From Flavobacterium sharifuzzamanii (GTDB lineage Bacteria; Bacteroidota; Bacteroidia; Flavobacteriales; Flavobacteriaceae), in the NCBI RefSeq assembly GCF_003254585.1, contig NZ_QJGZ01000042.1, positions 186,001-250,000 on the forward strand: 64,000 bases of DNA, written 5' to 3'. Under the pieces are notes generated by a model that was not told the DNA's origin, ran no database searches, and worked only from the letters and a program-made list of their open reading frames with translations. A program made the translations under genes and the position numbers. Shown here piece by piece: positions 46,268-53,521 of the stretch (position 1 is its first letter; the number at the start of each line of letters is the position of its first letter).

Positions 46268-46771
46268 TTAGAAGAACATGCTTTTAAAATCTAGAAAGAA
46301 ACTTCTTTTCTTAGACTTCTTTTCATGCTTTTCCTTTTTAGCAGATTTCTTTTTTTCGAAAACTGCTTTAGCTTTCTCAATCCGTTTAACTGGTTTTATT
46401 TCTTCAGTTTTAGACATTTCATAGAACTTTTTGAAAGGACGTGGCTCAAAATCTACCAAAATAGCTGCCATGTTTATAGCATCAATGTTTGACGGATCTG
46501 TTTCTCCCTTGAAGAAAGTTTCGATAGGTCTGAACTTATCTTTTTTCTCTTTAAACTTATTCTTTTTGCTATGATCGAAATCTAAGCCCAATAGGTTGCT
46601 GAAAACGTTCAAGTCATCCTTTGTTGGGTTGTTTTCGAAAATTAGCCAGCACAAATCACGAAGTTTTCCACGAGAAGGCTTGTACAAATAATCAAAGTAT
46701 TTGCCTTCTTTTTCTATTTCGTATTTTTTTCTAATTGCTTTTTTATATTGTTGTAATGTATTGTTTTGCAT
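46268..46771 (-). CDS. Hypothetical protein with lysine-rich C-terminal tail
   Basis: A 167-residue protein I do not recognise. The first 115 residues are helical and mixed-charge (AIRKKYEIEKEGKYFDYLYKP, RGKLRDLCWLIFENNPTKDDLNVFSNLLGLDF). The last 50 are strongly basic (KAKAVFEKKKSAKKEKHEKKSKKRS), suggesting nucleic-acid contact. There is no signal peptide or membrane segment. It is on the same strand as, and 84 bp before, the shared operator in front of the tRNA-like array, so it is probably a separate transcript. Function is unknown, and an RNA-binding role is only suggested by charge and context. Confidence 0.65.
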   Translation of the reverse strand: MQNNTLQQYKKAIRKKYEIEKEGKYFDYLYKPSRGKLRDLCWLIFENNPTKDDLNVFSNLLGLDFDHSKKNKFKEKKDKFRPIETFFKGETDPSNIDAINMAAILVDFEPRPFKKFYEMSKTEEIKPVKRIEKAKAVFEKKKSAKKEKHEKKSKKRSFFLDFKSMFF

Positions 46772-46880
46772 GGTATTTTGATTTTGTAATTCTTGGGAAT
46801 CTCAGGAAATCGAAGGCTTTTCTAAGAAATCCAATATCACATAACTTCAAAAGCACCATTGCTTCACCAGAGAAAAATCT

Positions 46881-47039
46881 CTATATGATATATATAATTT
46901 CCTTAAAATTTACCTTTTCCTTCCACAGGTTAATCAGTTCCAAATCTTTCTTTTTAATTGAGGCAAATGACGGTTCACTTGACTCCAGTTTGTCTGTTCG
47001 ACCACTATGGCCCGACGCAAATCCTATTTCTTGATTCAT
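46881..47039 (-). CDS. Possible 52-residue small protein
   Basis: An open frame starting MNQEIGFASGHSGRTDKLES and ending NFKEIIYII, preceded by TTTAAGG just before the ATG. Composition is ordinary and no domain or promoter is recognised. It may be a real small protein or a remnant. The flanking 110 bp towards the gene at 46268 hold nothing else I can name. Confidence 0.25.
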   Translation of the reverse strand: MNQEIGFASGHSGRTDKLESSEPSFASIKKKDLELINLWKEKVNFKEIIYII

Positions 47040-47064
47040 CCTTAAATTTTTATTGTTAAACTTC

Positions 47065-47150
47065 TTTTTAAGTTTCTGAGGCACTAAGATGCTAAGCTTC
47101 TAAGCTTTTTAAACCTTTGTTCCTCTGCCCTTTTTCCTTTGTCCCTAAGA
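47065..47150. repeat. Tandem AAGCTTCTAAGC/CTAAGATGCTAAG repeat
   Basis: GAGGCACTAAGATGCTAAGCTTCTAAGC followed by CTTTGTTCCTCTGCCCTTTTTCCTTTGTCCC is the same family as the TTGCTAAGG arrays at 18101, 58400 and 60245. Confidence 0.55.
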
Positions 47151-47151
47151 C

Positions 47152-47179
47152 AAAAAAAAGCACCCGATTAAAGGTGCTT
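47152..47179 (-). terminator. Terminator of the 31-residue peptide unit
   Basis: Read leftward, AAGCACC / GGTGCTT encloses TTTAATC and is followed by an 8-T run, starting 26 nt after the peptide stop codon. Confidence 0.85.
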
Positions 47180-47204
47180 CTATAACAAATAAGATATAAC
47201 TATC

Positions 47205-47300
47205 CTATTGCCTATATTGATGCACCGACATGTAAAAGCATTCACGATCCGAAGTCGCGGCTACTAATCCTGGGTTGTGTATGTATAATTTAAAACTCAT
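47205..47300 (-). CDS. 31-residue peptide (micropeptide 1)
   Basis: A complete small gene: the ATG at 47298-47300 begins MSFKLYIHNPGLVAATSD and the peptide ends RECFYMSVHQYRQ. It has its own promoter (TTG-21 bp-TATCTTTG at 47375-47406) and a terminator 26 nt after the stop. The 5' leader of about 70 nt is AT-rich. The end C-F-Y-M recalls C-Y-M in the 32-residue peptide encoded 440 bp away in an identical layout. There is no signal peptide or membrane segment. Function is unknown; it could be a peptide signal, a RiPP-type precursor or a regulatory leader. Confidence 0.5.
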   Translation of the reverse strand: MSFKLYIHNPGLVAATSDRECFYMSVHQYRQ

Positions 47301-47374
47301 TTTATTTATTTTTTATAATGGTTGTTGTATTGTTGTTATTGTTTTCTGAAACGCATTGTTTCAAATTTGTTCGG

Positions 47375-47406
47375 CAAAGATATGATGGAAAAATTCATAT
47401 TTCCAA
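47375..47406 (-). promoter_or_regulatory. Promoter of micropeptide 1
   Basis: Minus-strand TTG (47404-47406), 21-bp spacer, TATCTTTG (47375-47382): an exact match to TTG/TAnnTTTG. The 270 bp upstream, to the next terminator, are AT-rich with no gene. Confidence 0.7.
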
Positions 47407-47678
47407 ATATTTTTTAAGAATAATTTTCTGATTATCAATTAGTTAACCATAAAAATAAAACAAAGAAATTCCTGTCCGCAAACTAGTGCAGATCTCTATT
47501 TTGTATCAAATGACTGTTACTCATCGGATTACTTTCCAAGACTATATCTTTCTATTTTTATTAATCATTAAACATTTTGGCTAAATATTTTTTTAGTTTT
47601 TTTAGTTAAATCTTCTTTTTAATCATTTTCAATCTCTTTTTTTTGTCATCATCAGCAAATTCAAATTGCTCTAAAAGC

Positions 47679-47711
47679 AAAAAAAGCGTCCTCAAATGAG
47701 GACGCTTTTTT
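47679..47711 (-). terminator. Bidirectional terminator after micropeptide 2
   Basis: AAAAAGCGTCCTC / GAGGACGCTTTTT with an AAAT loop and T-runs on both strands, 28 nt after the micropeptide 2 stop. Confidence 0.92.
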
Positions 47712-47738
47712 ATTTTATGATGAGTTTGACTCTAATTT

Positions 47739-47837
47739 TTACATTACAATTTCATAAAAATACATATAGCATCCTGTACAATCAGCTGGAATATCTCCGG
47801 CCGAACGTTCAAAATTTTTGCTTACTAAAAGTTTCAT
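47739..47837 (-). CDS. 32-residue peptide (micropeptide 2)
   Basis: A complete small gene starting MKLLVSKNFERSAGDIPAD and ending CTGCYMYFYEIVM. It has a promoter (TTG-21 bp-TACATTTG, 47866-47897) 29 nt upstream and a terminator 28 nt downstream. The C-x-x-C-Y-M segment is notable. Similarity to micropeptide 1 is weak but they share length, an early K-L, a later D before the cysteines, and Y-M. There is no signal peptide. It follows the SWIM gene on the same strand but is separately promoted. Confidence 0.5.
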   Translation of the reverse strand: MKLLVSKNFERSAGDIPADCTGCYMYFYEIVM

Positions 47838-47865
47838 ATGTATTTTCTATTATTAATTACAGATA

Positions 47866-47897
47866 CAAATGTAGTATATTTTGTCTTAATTTAACAA
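47866..47897 (-). promoter_or_regulatory. Promoter of micropeptide 2
   Basis: Minus-strand TTG (47895-47897), 21-bp spacer, TACATTTG (47866-47873), consensus at both boxes and with the same spacing as the micropeptide 1 promoter. Confidence 0.7.
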
Positions 47898-47936
47898 ATA
47901 TTTCCAAAAATCATAAAATTATCACAATTCCACACG

Positions 47937-49265
47937 CTAAGAAATCGTCATTTTTACTGCCAAAATATGTTTGCAAATTCCTCTCTTTCCTTGATAAGCC
48001 GTAAACCAATCACAAGTACATCTTTGCAAACCATTGTCGATAATCACTTTATGAACCACGCCAGAACCTTTTACTTTAGCTTCAATATAATTTGCTTTTC
48101 GTTCAACGATTTCAATCTCTTCATTATCGATTAGTTTTTTAGCATTCTTTAATCTCGGATTTAAAGACAAAATGCGTTCTGTTTTAAATGGTAAACGACG
48201 GTAAAAATGTGCTTTTTCACTTAAATCGTAACCCAATAATCCCATAGAAGACAAATTGGAAGTCAGATTATCCATTGTTCCAAAATCAATATCGTTTTCT
48301 ATAGAAAGCATCGTTGGGTCAAACATTTCGTTTGATTTTAATAAACTGTTCAATCCGTAAACCCATTCTATCGGAAGGTTTTCCGTCATGGTTTCCAGTA
48401 CATTTCCCTCGCCCGAAAATCCGCGATAAGAATCTGGAGAAAAAGCCATTAATAACTGCATTTTACCAAATTCGCATACAATCGCGCAGGTTTGTTTATC
48501 ATCAGATTCGTAAACAAAAATCTTATCTACAATTGCCAAAATCCCTTCTAATAAACGTAATCTTTGCACACCGCCAATTCTAACACTGTCTGCAGTTGCC
48601 AAAGTCGAAAACATAAATTTTCCAGCTCTTTTGGTTATAAAGAAATCGCCTTTTACACTTCCTTTTGGCAGACTTTGAAAAAGCTGAATTGTCTGTATTT
48701 TATTCAGTTCAAATTTTAAATCCATATCGGCCAAATACAACTGAACACTAGTTAATCCTTTTATCCAGCGCATTGGTAGAGTCACTTTTTTCTCTACCAC
48801 TTTTGCTTTACTAGTAATAACCTGAACGTCCTGCTGACCAACGGCAAGAGTTACTTTTTCGTTTTTTTGAATGGCATTTAATGCATTTAGCATTGGATCG
48901 TTAAAATCTACATTTGTAGTTCCGTTTGCAATAAATTCTCCGTCAATAGCTTCTGGTTTCATGTCTAGTCTTACATAAACTCCGTTGCAAGAAGAAAATC
49001 CTTCAAAACGAAGTCTTTCTGAACCCGCAGAAACAATTGGATCGCGAAGACTTGGCGGAATCGGACCAAAACTCGAACGAACTACTTTTGCAATCGTACT
49101 CCAGCATTTTGCCGTAACGTAAGGATCGGTTAAACTTCCCCAGAAAAAGCACGGAATATTATTGACTTCTTCAATTTCGGTTTGATGTGCCAAAACCAAA
49201 TTGTTGATGCCTTTTGTTTTACTATAAGTTGAAACTCCTTTATAATTATATTCTAAATCTGTCAT
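47937..49265 (-). CDS. SWIM zinc-finger protein
   Basis: A 442-residue protein ending in a SWIM domain: C-T-C-D-W (Cys416, Cys418) and C-K-H (Cys431, His433) give the CxC...CxH zinc signature. The preceding 400 residues form a domain I cannot name, with segments GSLTDPYVTAKCWSTIAKVVRSSFGPIPPSLRDPIV and VTLPMRWIKGLTSVQLYLADMDLKFEL. SWIM domains bind DNA, RNA or protein. It starts 5 bp after the WGR gene, so the two are an operon. Such SWIM/WGR pairs are often near MoxR AAA+ and VWA genes. Here the only VWA is in the TROVE protein 12 kb upstream. Confidence 0.82.
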   Translation of the reverse strand: MTDLEYNYKGVSTYSKTKGINNLVLAHQTEIEEVNNIPCFFWGSLTDPYVTAKCWSTIAKVVRSSFGPIPPSLRDPIVSAGSERLRFEGFSSCNGVYVRLDMKPEAIDGEFIANGTTNVDFNDPMLNALNAIQKNEKVTLAVGQQDVQVITSKAKVVEKKVTLPMRWIKGLTSVQLYLADMDLKFELNKIQTIQLFQSLPKGSVKGDFFITKRAGKFMFSTLATADSVRIGGVQRLRLLEGILAIVDKIFVYESDDKQTCAIVCEFGKMQLLMAFSPDSYRGFSGEGNVLETMTENLPIEWVYGLNSLLKSNEMFDPTMLSIENDIDFGTMDNLTSNLSSMGLLGYDLSEKAHFYRRLPFKTERILSLNPRLKNAKKLIDNEEIEIVERKANYIEAKVKGSGVVHKVIIDNGLQRCTCDWFTAYQGKRGICKHILAVKMTIS

Positions 49266-49270
49266 TTTCT

Positions 49271-52200
49271 TTATTTTAAAATCTGCTTGATTAATGGTTT
49301 AAGAGAAGCATTATCTTTCCATTGTTCGAAGAAAACAATTGCTTTTTCTGATGATTTTTGGTTCGTTTTAATTAAAACATCGACATAATTTTCGACCATC
49401 TTCTTGAAATTTGTCGGCAGTTTATCTTTTACATCCAAATTAGCAAAAAAGGCATTAAAAAACTGAAGCAAAGCATTATTATGCAAAGGCGAAATATCTT
49501 TTAAGGCAATTATTGCATCTGTCAATCTTGAAAAAGCTCCATATTTTTCTGAAGCCAAAAAGGACGCTTTTTCAGCAAGCTTTTCAATATTAATAGTTTG
49601 CTTTTCAATTAAGTTGATTAAAGTTTCAGAAGCCAATAATCGTAGATCTTTTTTCTCTTGGAAAAAACATGTAGCAAATAAAATCAGAGAATTTTCAGAA
49701 AATCTAAATTCTGGTGTACTCATTATTTCAATAAAACCCCTCAATTCTGGTTTTGAACCATCTGCAAGTCGACAATTATTTAATAAAGTCAGAGCCAATG
49801 CGTCTGAATTTTGAGGCGTTAAACTATGCCAATAATAGGTATTTCCAGCATAATTTAAATTGTAATCCCAGCTGTTTGATCTAGTGTAAATATCTTGGCT
49901 ATAAATTAAATAATTTGGAATTTTGGTATAATTTGGCATATCAAAACGGAGTTCATACCATGAAGGAGTTCTTTCCAGCTCTTTGGTTTGATAATTTCTC
50001 CATTCGTTCCATTGTTCCTTAAATTTAATTTCTGGTGTATAAGGCGAAACCACAAAAGGAACATCTTTCAAATAAGTATTTTCAAATTCTGCAAAGGTTT
50101 TGTCTGGATAAAACGTTCTTGCTGCAACCGCCCATAAAGATAAATTTCCTGTTTCTTTTGTCGTTTTGCCCAATGTTGCCAAAAGTTTTGAAACTACCGA
50201 AATAGAATCAATTGTCAGTTTGTCTTCTACTCCTAAAGCAAATGATAAAAGCGGTTTTAATTCGCCTTCAATCTGATCTAATAATGGAATCGCTTCTTCT
50301 GTATTTTCTCTTGGCATTCTAGCAATCGCAATGGCCAAATCAACATTATCAATTTCTTCGTTTGCTTTTTGATATGCAATCACTCTTTCCAGTAAAACTT
50401 TTGGCGCGACCCAATACGGTTTATGACTTGGAAAAGAAAGCATTGGCAATTTAGAGTTTGATTCTATTTTCTGCTGTACTTTTTCTAATAAAGGTTTGAT
50501 TAATGCAGGAGTATTAATTTTTGAATAATGCTGTTTTCTACTGTCAAACTTGCCATTAATATTGGCTATTTTTTGAGACAAAAACGAACTCATAAAATTT
50601 TTATGAATACTTTCAAAATAATGTTTATTCAATTGTTTTTCATAAGGTTGCAATTGTGCATTATAATCGTCAGGAAATAAATCTCGTTGCTGAATATAAG
50701 TATTCAGCAGGATTTCGGTATCGAGAACTTCTTCTGAAGCAATAAAATTTCCAAACTGAAACAAAATCTCATTCCAATCCTGAGGCAATTGCACTTCTTC
50801 GATCAATAACAATTCTTTTTTAGGCTCAAAATGATATTCTTCAAAACCATTTTCATCAACTGCCAGCGAATCTTCATCCATAAACTGACTTAAACCAGAT
50901 TTGATATTTCCCTGCATCAAAGTCGCGTACGAAGATAATTTCTCTTTTAGTACTTTATCTTTTGCAGAAGCCATTTTTACAAGAATTTTACTTGCACGTT
51001 CCTGTAAAGTTAAATCGGCAATTACATAAACATCGGCAATAATTGAAGCAATCTGATTGTTTAATTTCGGATTTGCTTTACTCATTTTTTCTAAAATTGG
51101 CAATACGCTTTTAATACCCGCTTTGCAGTCGCTTCGCATCATCATTGGCTCTAGCCATTCTAAAAATGATTTAGTTTTGAATTTTGGATGATTATAAATT
51201 TTCTTCACCAATTCGATTCCGTAACTCGTTATGGGCGGATATGCATTGTGCAAAAGCGAAAATATATTTTCCTGAAAAACAATCAATTCATCTTCTGTCG
51301 CGTTAAATTCTTCAATTCTTTTTCTAAAGAAAGATTTCAGATTGTTATTCCATTCTTTAGTCTGAATCTGGATGGCGTTTTCGAAAAAGAAACTGCGATC
51401 CATTTTTTTCTGCTCTAATAATTCTTTGTAGATAACTGCCCATGTACTAAACTCATCATGTTTTTGTTTATCATTATCTCTAAAACAAAGATTTTGAAGA
51501 CCAGTTTCATAATTAAACAACTCAGGAACATCTCTCTGATACGTAATTTTATCTTCTAAAATATTACCAATAGAAACTCTGGTTTTCACTTTAGTACGCC
51601 ATTCGTTTATATTTGCCAAACTTAAAGCGTACAACTCTGGATTAAACTGCATCAATCCCAATTCTTCAAACTGACGCAAAATATCGTAATTAAAACTCAC
51701 CCAATCTTGTCGTTTTACTTTATCAAGAATAAAAGTTTCTAGCCAGTTTGGTTTTGCCCAAAGCAAAGTTTCCATTACGTAGGGCTTCTTATCTACTTCC
51801 TCTAATAATTGAAGTGCTTCATCCCACGAATTAATATCTGTTTTATCAAACAATGCAATGGCACTCAACGTGATAATATTGTTTTGTTCCATATCTCCAC
51901 GACGTCCCCAGCCATAATCGTGTTTATCTTTTTTCACATATCCAGGATCTTTTGACAAATCAGTATATGTCATCCAGTAACGTTTACATTTTTTGATGTG
52001 CTTTTTTAACGCTTCAATATTACCTTTTGATTTTTCTTTTAGAAACGGCAAAAGATCAGAAATCCTTTTAGATTTTATGATGCTGTCGTATTCTTCAATA
52101 ACCTCATCGGAGTTTTTGCTTTTAGCCGATTTTGGTTTCGAAGCCAAATCTACTTCTCCAGATTCAGAATATCCTTTTTTTACTTTTTCGGCCAATATTT

Positions 52201-52363
52201 TCTCTGCCATTTTCAAGCATTCTTCGTCTGAACCAAAGCTTTTGGTCTGCGTGGTTCCCGAAGTTCCGTTTTTACCGTAAGTCACGGTATAATTTGATCC
52301 TGTAACTTCGATTTCCCAGAATTTATCCGAAGTTCCGTCGATGTATTTAAGATGTTTTTTCAT
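49271..52363 (-). CDS. Large WGR-domain protein (MolR-like)
   Basis: A 1030-residue protein. Residues 1-70 are a WGR domain (KHLKYIDGTSDKFWEIEVTG, YTVTYGKNGTSGTTQTKSF with the W-G-R-like Y-G-K-N-G turn), a nucleic-acid-binding fold also found in PARPs and MolR. The remaining 950 residues are mostly helical repeats with no catalytic motif I recognise. There is a low-complexity lysine/serine linker at about 72-90. It is cytosolic. Operonic with the SWIM gene (5 bp). A role in DNA or RNA damage response is inferred from the WGR fold and neighbours. Confidence 0.82.
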   Translation of the reverse strand: MKKHLKYIDGTSDKFWEIEVTGSNYTVTYGKNGTSGTTQTKSFGSDEECLKMAEKILAEKVKKGYSESGEVDLASKPKSAKSKNSDEVIEEYDSIIKSKRISDLLPFLKEKSKGNIEALKKHIKKCKRYWMTYTDLSKDPGYVKKDKHDYGWGRRGDMEQNNIITLSAIALFDKTDINSWDEALQLLEEVDKKPYVMETLLWAKPNWLETFILDKVKRQDWVSFNYDILRQFEELGLMQFNPELYALSLANINEWRTKVKTRVSIGNILEDKITYQRDVPELFNYETGLQNLCFRDNDKQKHDEFSTWAVIYKELLEQKKMDRSFFFENAIQIQTKEWNNNLKSFFRKRIEEFNATEDELIVFQENIFSLLHNAYPPITSYGIELVKKIYNHPKFKTKSFLEWLEPMMMRSDCKAGIKSVLPILEKMSKANPKLNNQIASIIADVYVIADLTLQERASKILVKMASAKDKVLKEKLSSYATLMQGNIKSGLSQFMDEDSLAVDENGFEEYHFEPKKELLLIEEVQLPQDWNEILFQFGNFIASEEVLDTEILLNTYIQQRDLFPDDYNAQLQPYEKQLNKHYFESIHKNFMSSFLSQKIANINGKFDSRKQHYSKINTPALIKPLLEKVQQKIESNSKLPMLSFPSHKPYWVAPKVLLERVIAYQKANEEIDNVDLAIAIARMPRENTEEAIPLLDQIEGELKPLLSFALGVEDKLTIDSISVVSKLLATLGKTTKETGNLSLWAVAARTFYPDKTFAEFENTYLKDVPFVVSPYTPEIKFKEQWNEWRNYQTKELERTPSWYELRFDMPNYTKIPNYLIYSQDIYTRSNSWDYNLNYAGNTYYWHSLTPQNSDALALTLLNNCRLADGSKPELRGFIEIMSTPEFRFSENSLILFATCFFQEKKDLRLLASETLINLIEKQTINIEKLAEKASFLASEKYGAFSRLTDAIIALKDISPLHNNALLQFFNAFFANLDVKDKLPTNFKKMVENYVDVLIKTNQKSSEKAIVFFEQWKDNASLKPLIKQILK

Positions 52364-52788
52364 TATTATTTTATAGTGTAAACAAGTGTAATTTTCTAAA
52401 TGTATAATGCAGTTTGTAAAAGAAATAAGGAGTTTTAGCTAAGAAAACTGTTAGCTTTCGCATTAAGCGTATATTTTTTAATATTCAAATCTTGGTCTAT
52501 TGTGCTTCTATTCATCTTTATCGGCTTTTATTTTGAGGTGGTAATGTAAGAATTTTAGAATGATTTTACATTAAATAATTTCTTCTAAATGTTAAAAAAT
52601 TAGCACTAAAAATCTATCAAGAAAACGCATTGAGGACGCAGATTATACGGATTCGCTAACACGAAGACGCGGATTAAAACAGATTTTTTATTAATTGTTT
52701 TTAGATAATCCGTTTTAATCTGCGTTTTTACGAAGTAAATCTGTTTTATCCGCGTCTCATTACACGGATTTTCATAAAGACTGATACT
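52364..52788. repeat. 425-bp gap with a diverged CGCAGATT/AATCTGCG repeat
   Basis: 52364-52600 is the AT-rich upstream region of the WGR gene, with a weak TACATTTA -7-like box. 52625-52775 holds GAGGACGCAGATTATACGGATT, GAAGACGCGGATTAAAACAG and their inverse partners CCGTTTTAATCTGCG and TTATCCGCGTC, a diverged relative of the CCACAGATT family. An open frame across this block is not a gene. Confidence 0.6.
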
Positions 52789-52824
52789 AAAAAAATATCC
52801 CGACAAATAGACATTGTCGGGATT
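52789..52824 (-). terminator. Terminator of the 93-residue protein gene
   Basis: Read leftward, ATCCCGACAA / TTGTCGGGAT is followed by a T-run just after the stop at 52832. Confidence 0.88.
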
Positions 52825-52831
52825 TGAGTTT

Positions 52832-53113
52832 TTATTGAGATAATTTACGATTGCTACTACAAGCCTTATAAATCTGCTTCTCTGAAAATGGCGATAACGT
52901 TTCTGCCAGATTTCGGCTGGTTCTTAAACAGCTCAGTATTTTTTGCCTTAAATTGATATCGTCGCCAAATTCTGTATGCATTAATAGCTCGAAGATTTCC
53001 TGCAAATACATGGGCTGTTCTTTGTAATCTCCCTCAAACAATTCGTCTGAAAGGAAATTAATTACGGATGGCACTACATCACGATGTGTTGGTTTTTGAT
53101 TTTCTTTTTGCAT
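52832..53113 (-). CDS. Small hypothetical protein (93 residues)
   Basis: A 93-residue protein beginning MQKENQKPTHRDVVPSVINF and rich in acidic and helical segments (LSDELFEGDYKEQPMYLQEIFELLMHTEFGDD, LRQKILSCLRTSRNLAETL). I do not recognise a family. The frame is open upstream to an ATG at 53203, but those 30 codons lie inside a strongly structured leader, so the start at 53113 is preferred. It has its own promoter and terminator. Function is unknown. Confidence 0.6.
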   Translation of the reverse strand: MQKENQKPTHRDVVPSVINFLSDELFEGDYKEQPMYLQEIFELLMHTEFGDDINLRQKILSCLRTSRNLAETLSPFSEKQIYKACSSNRKLSQ

Positions 53114-53132
53114 AATAGAAAATTTAGATGCG

Positions 53133-53216
53133 CGAATACCTCGCTTTAGGTGTGCAAAACATTCAAAGGAATGATTTAGGACAGTTTCCTGTTCCTTCAC
53201 CATGACGAGGTATTCG
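53133..53216 (-). ncRNA. Structured leader: 11-bp stem CGAATACCTCG / CGAGGTATTCG with inner hairpins
   Basis: Perfect 11-bp arms at 53206-53216 and 53133-53143 enclose 62 nt that contain AGGA-A-CAG-GAAA-CTG-TCCT and CATTC-CTTT-GAATG hairpins and a GGTG/CACC helix, giving a multi-way junction. It lies between the promoter and the ATG at 53113. Closer to the promoter is AAGGA-GAAA-TCCTT. It may be a cis-regulatory RNA or a separate small RNA. Confidence 0.5.
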
Positions 53217-53270
53217 TTTATGTTAACTTAAAAAAGTTTTAAGGATTTCTCCTTTGATTGTTTTGCATCG

Positions 53271-53278
53271 CAAAGATA
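53271..53278 (-). promoter_or_regulatory. -7 box TATCTTTG for the structured leader transcript
   Basis: Exact TAnnTTTG on the minus strand, about 55 nt ahead of the 11-bp stem. No -33 TTG at canonical spacing was found. The rest of the 318-bp gap to the vgrG gene is AT-rich with no gene. Confidence 0.5.
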
Positions 53279-53521
53279 TACTTTTATTTCAAAAAAGAAA
53301 GAAATAACTTACTTTTTAATGTTTTGGATTTTAATTCTGAGTTTAGGTTGAAAACAAAGATAGAAATTATTATTGGCGCATGATTATCCTTGTTGTAGAG
53401 AATCAACTTTATATTTTCTACACAATAACCTTATTCTATTATTTAAAAGTCTTTTAGAGGCTTTCGAAAAAATCTCTTAAGCATATTTTTAAATAAACTA
53501 ATCAAAATACAAATCAAAACT

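Noticed and set aside
47696..48004. 102-codon open frame on the plus strand
   Set aside because: It overlaps the terminator, micropeptide 2 and the 3' end of the SWIM gene antisense, with poor coding character.
52445..52490. Fourth copy of the shared operator upstream of the WGR gene (TTTCGCATTAAGCGTA near AATATTCAAATC)
   Set aside because: The half-sites do not match ACTGCGCA and the order relative to the TATTCAAATC block is reversed.
52606..52806. 66-codon open frame on the minus strand
   Set aside because: It is made of the CGCAGATT repeat and the terminator of the neighbouring gene.
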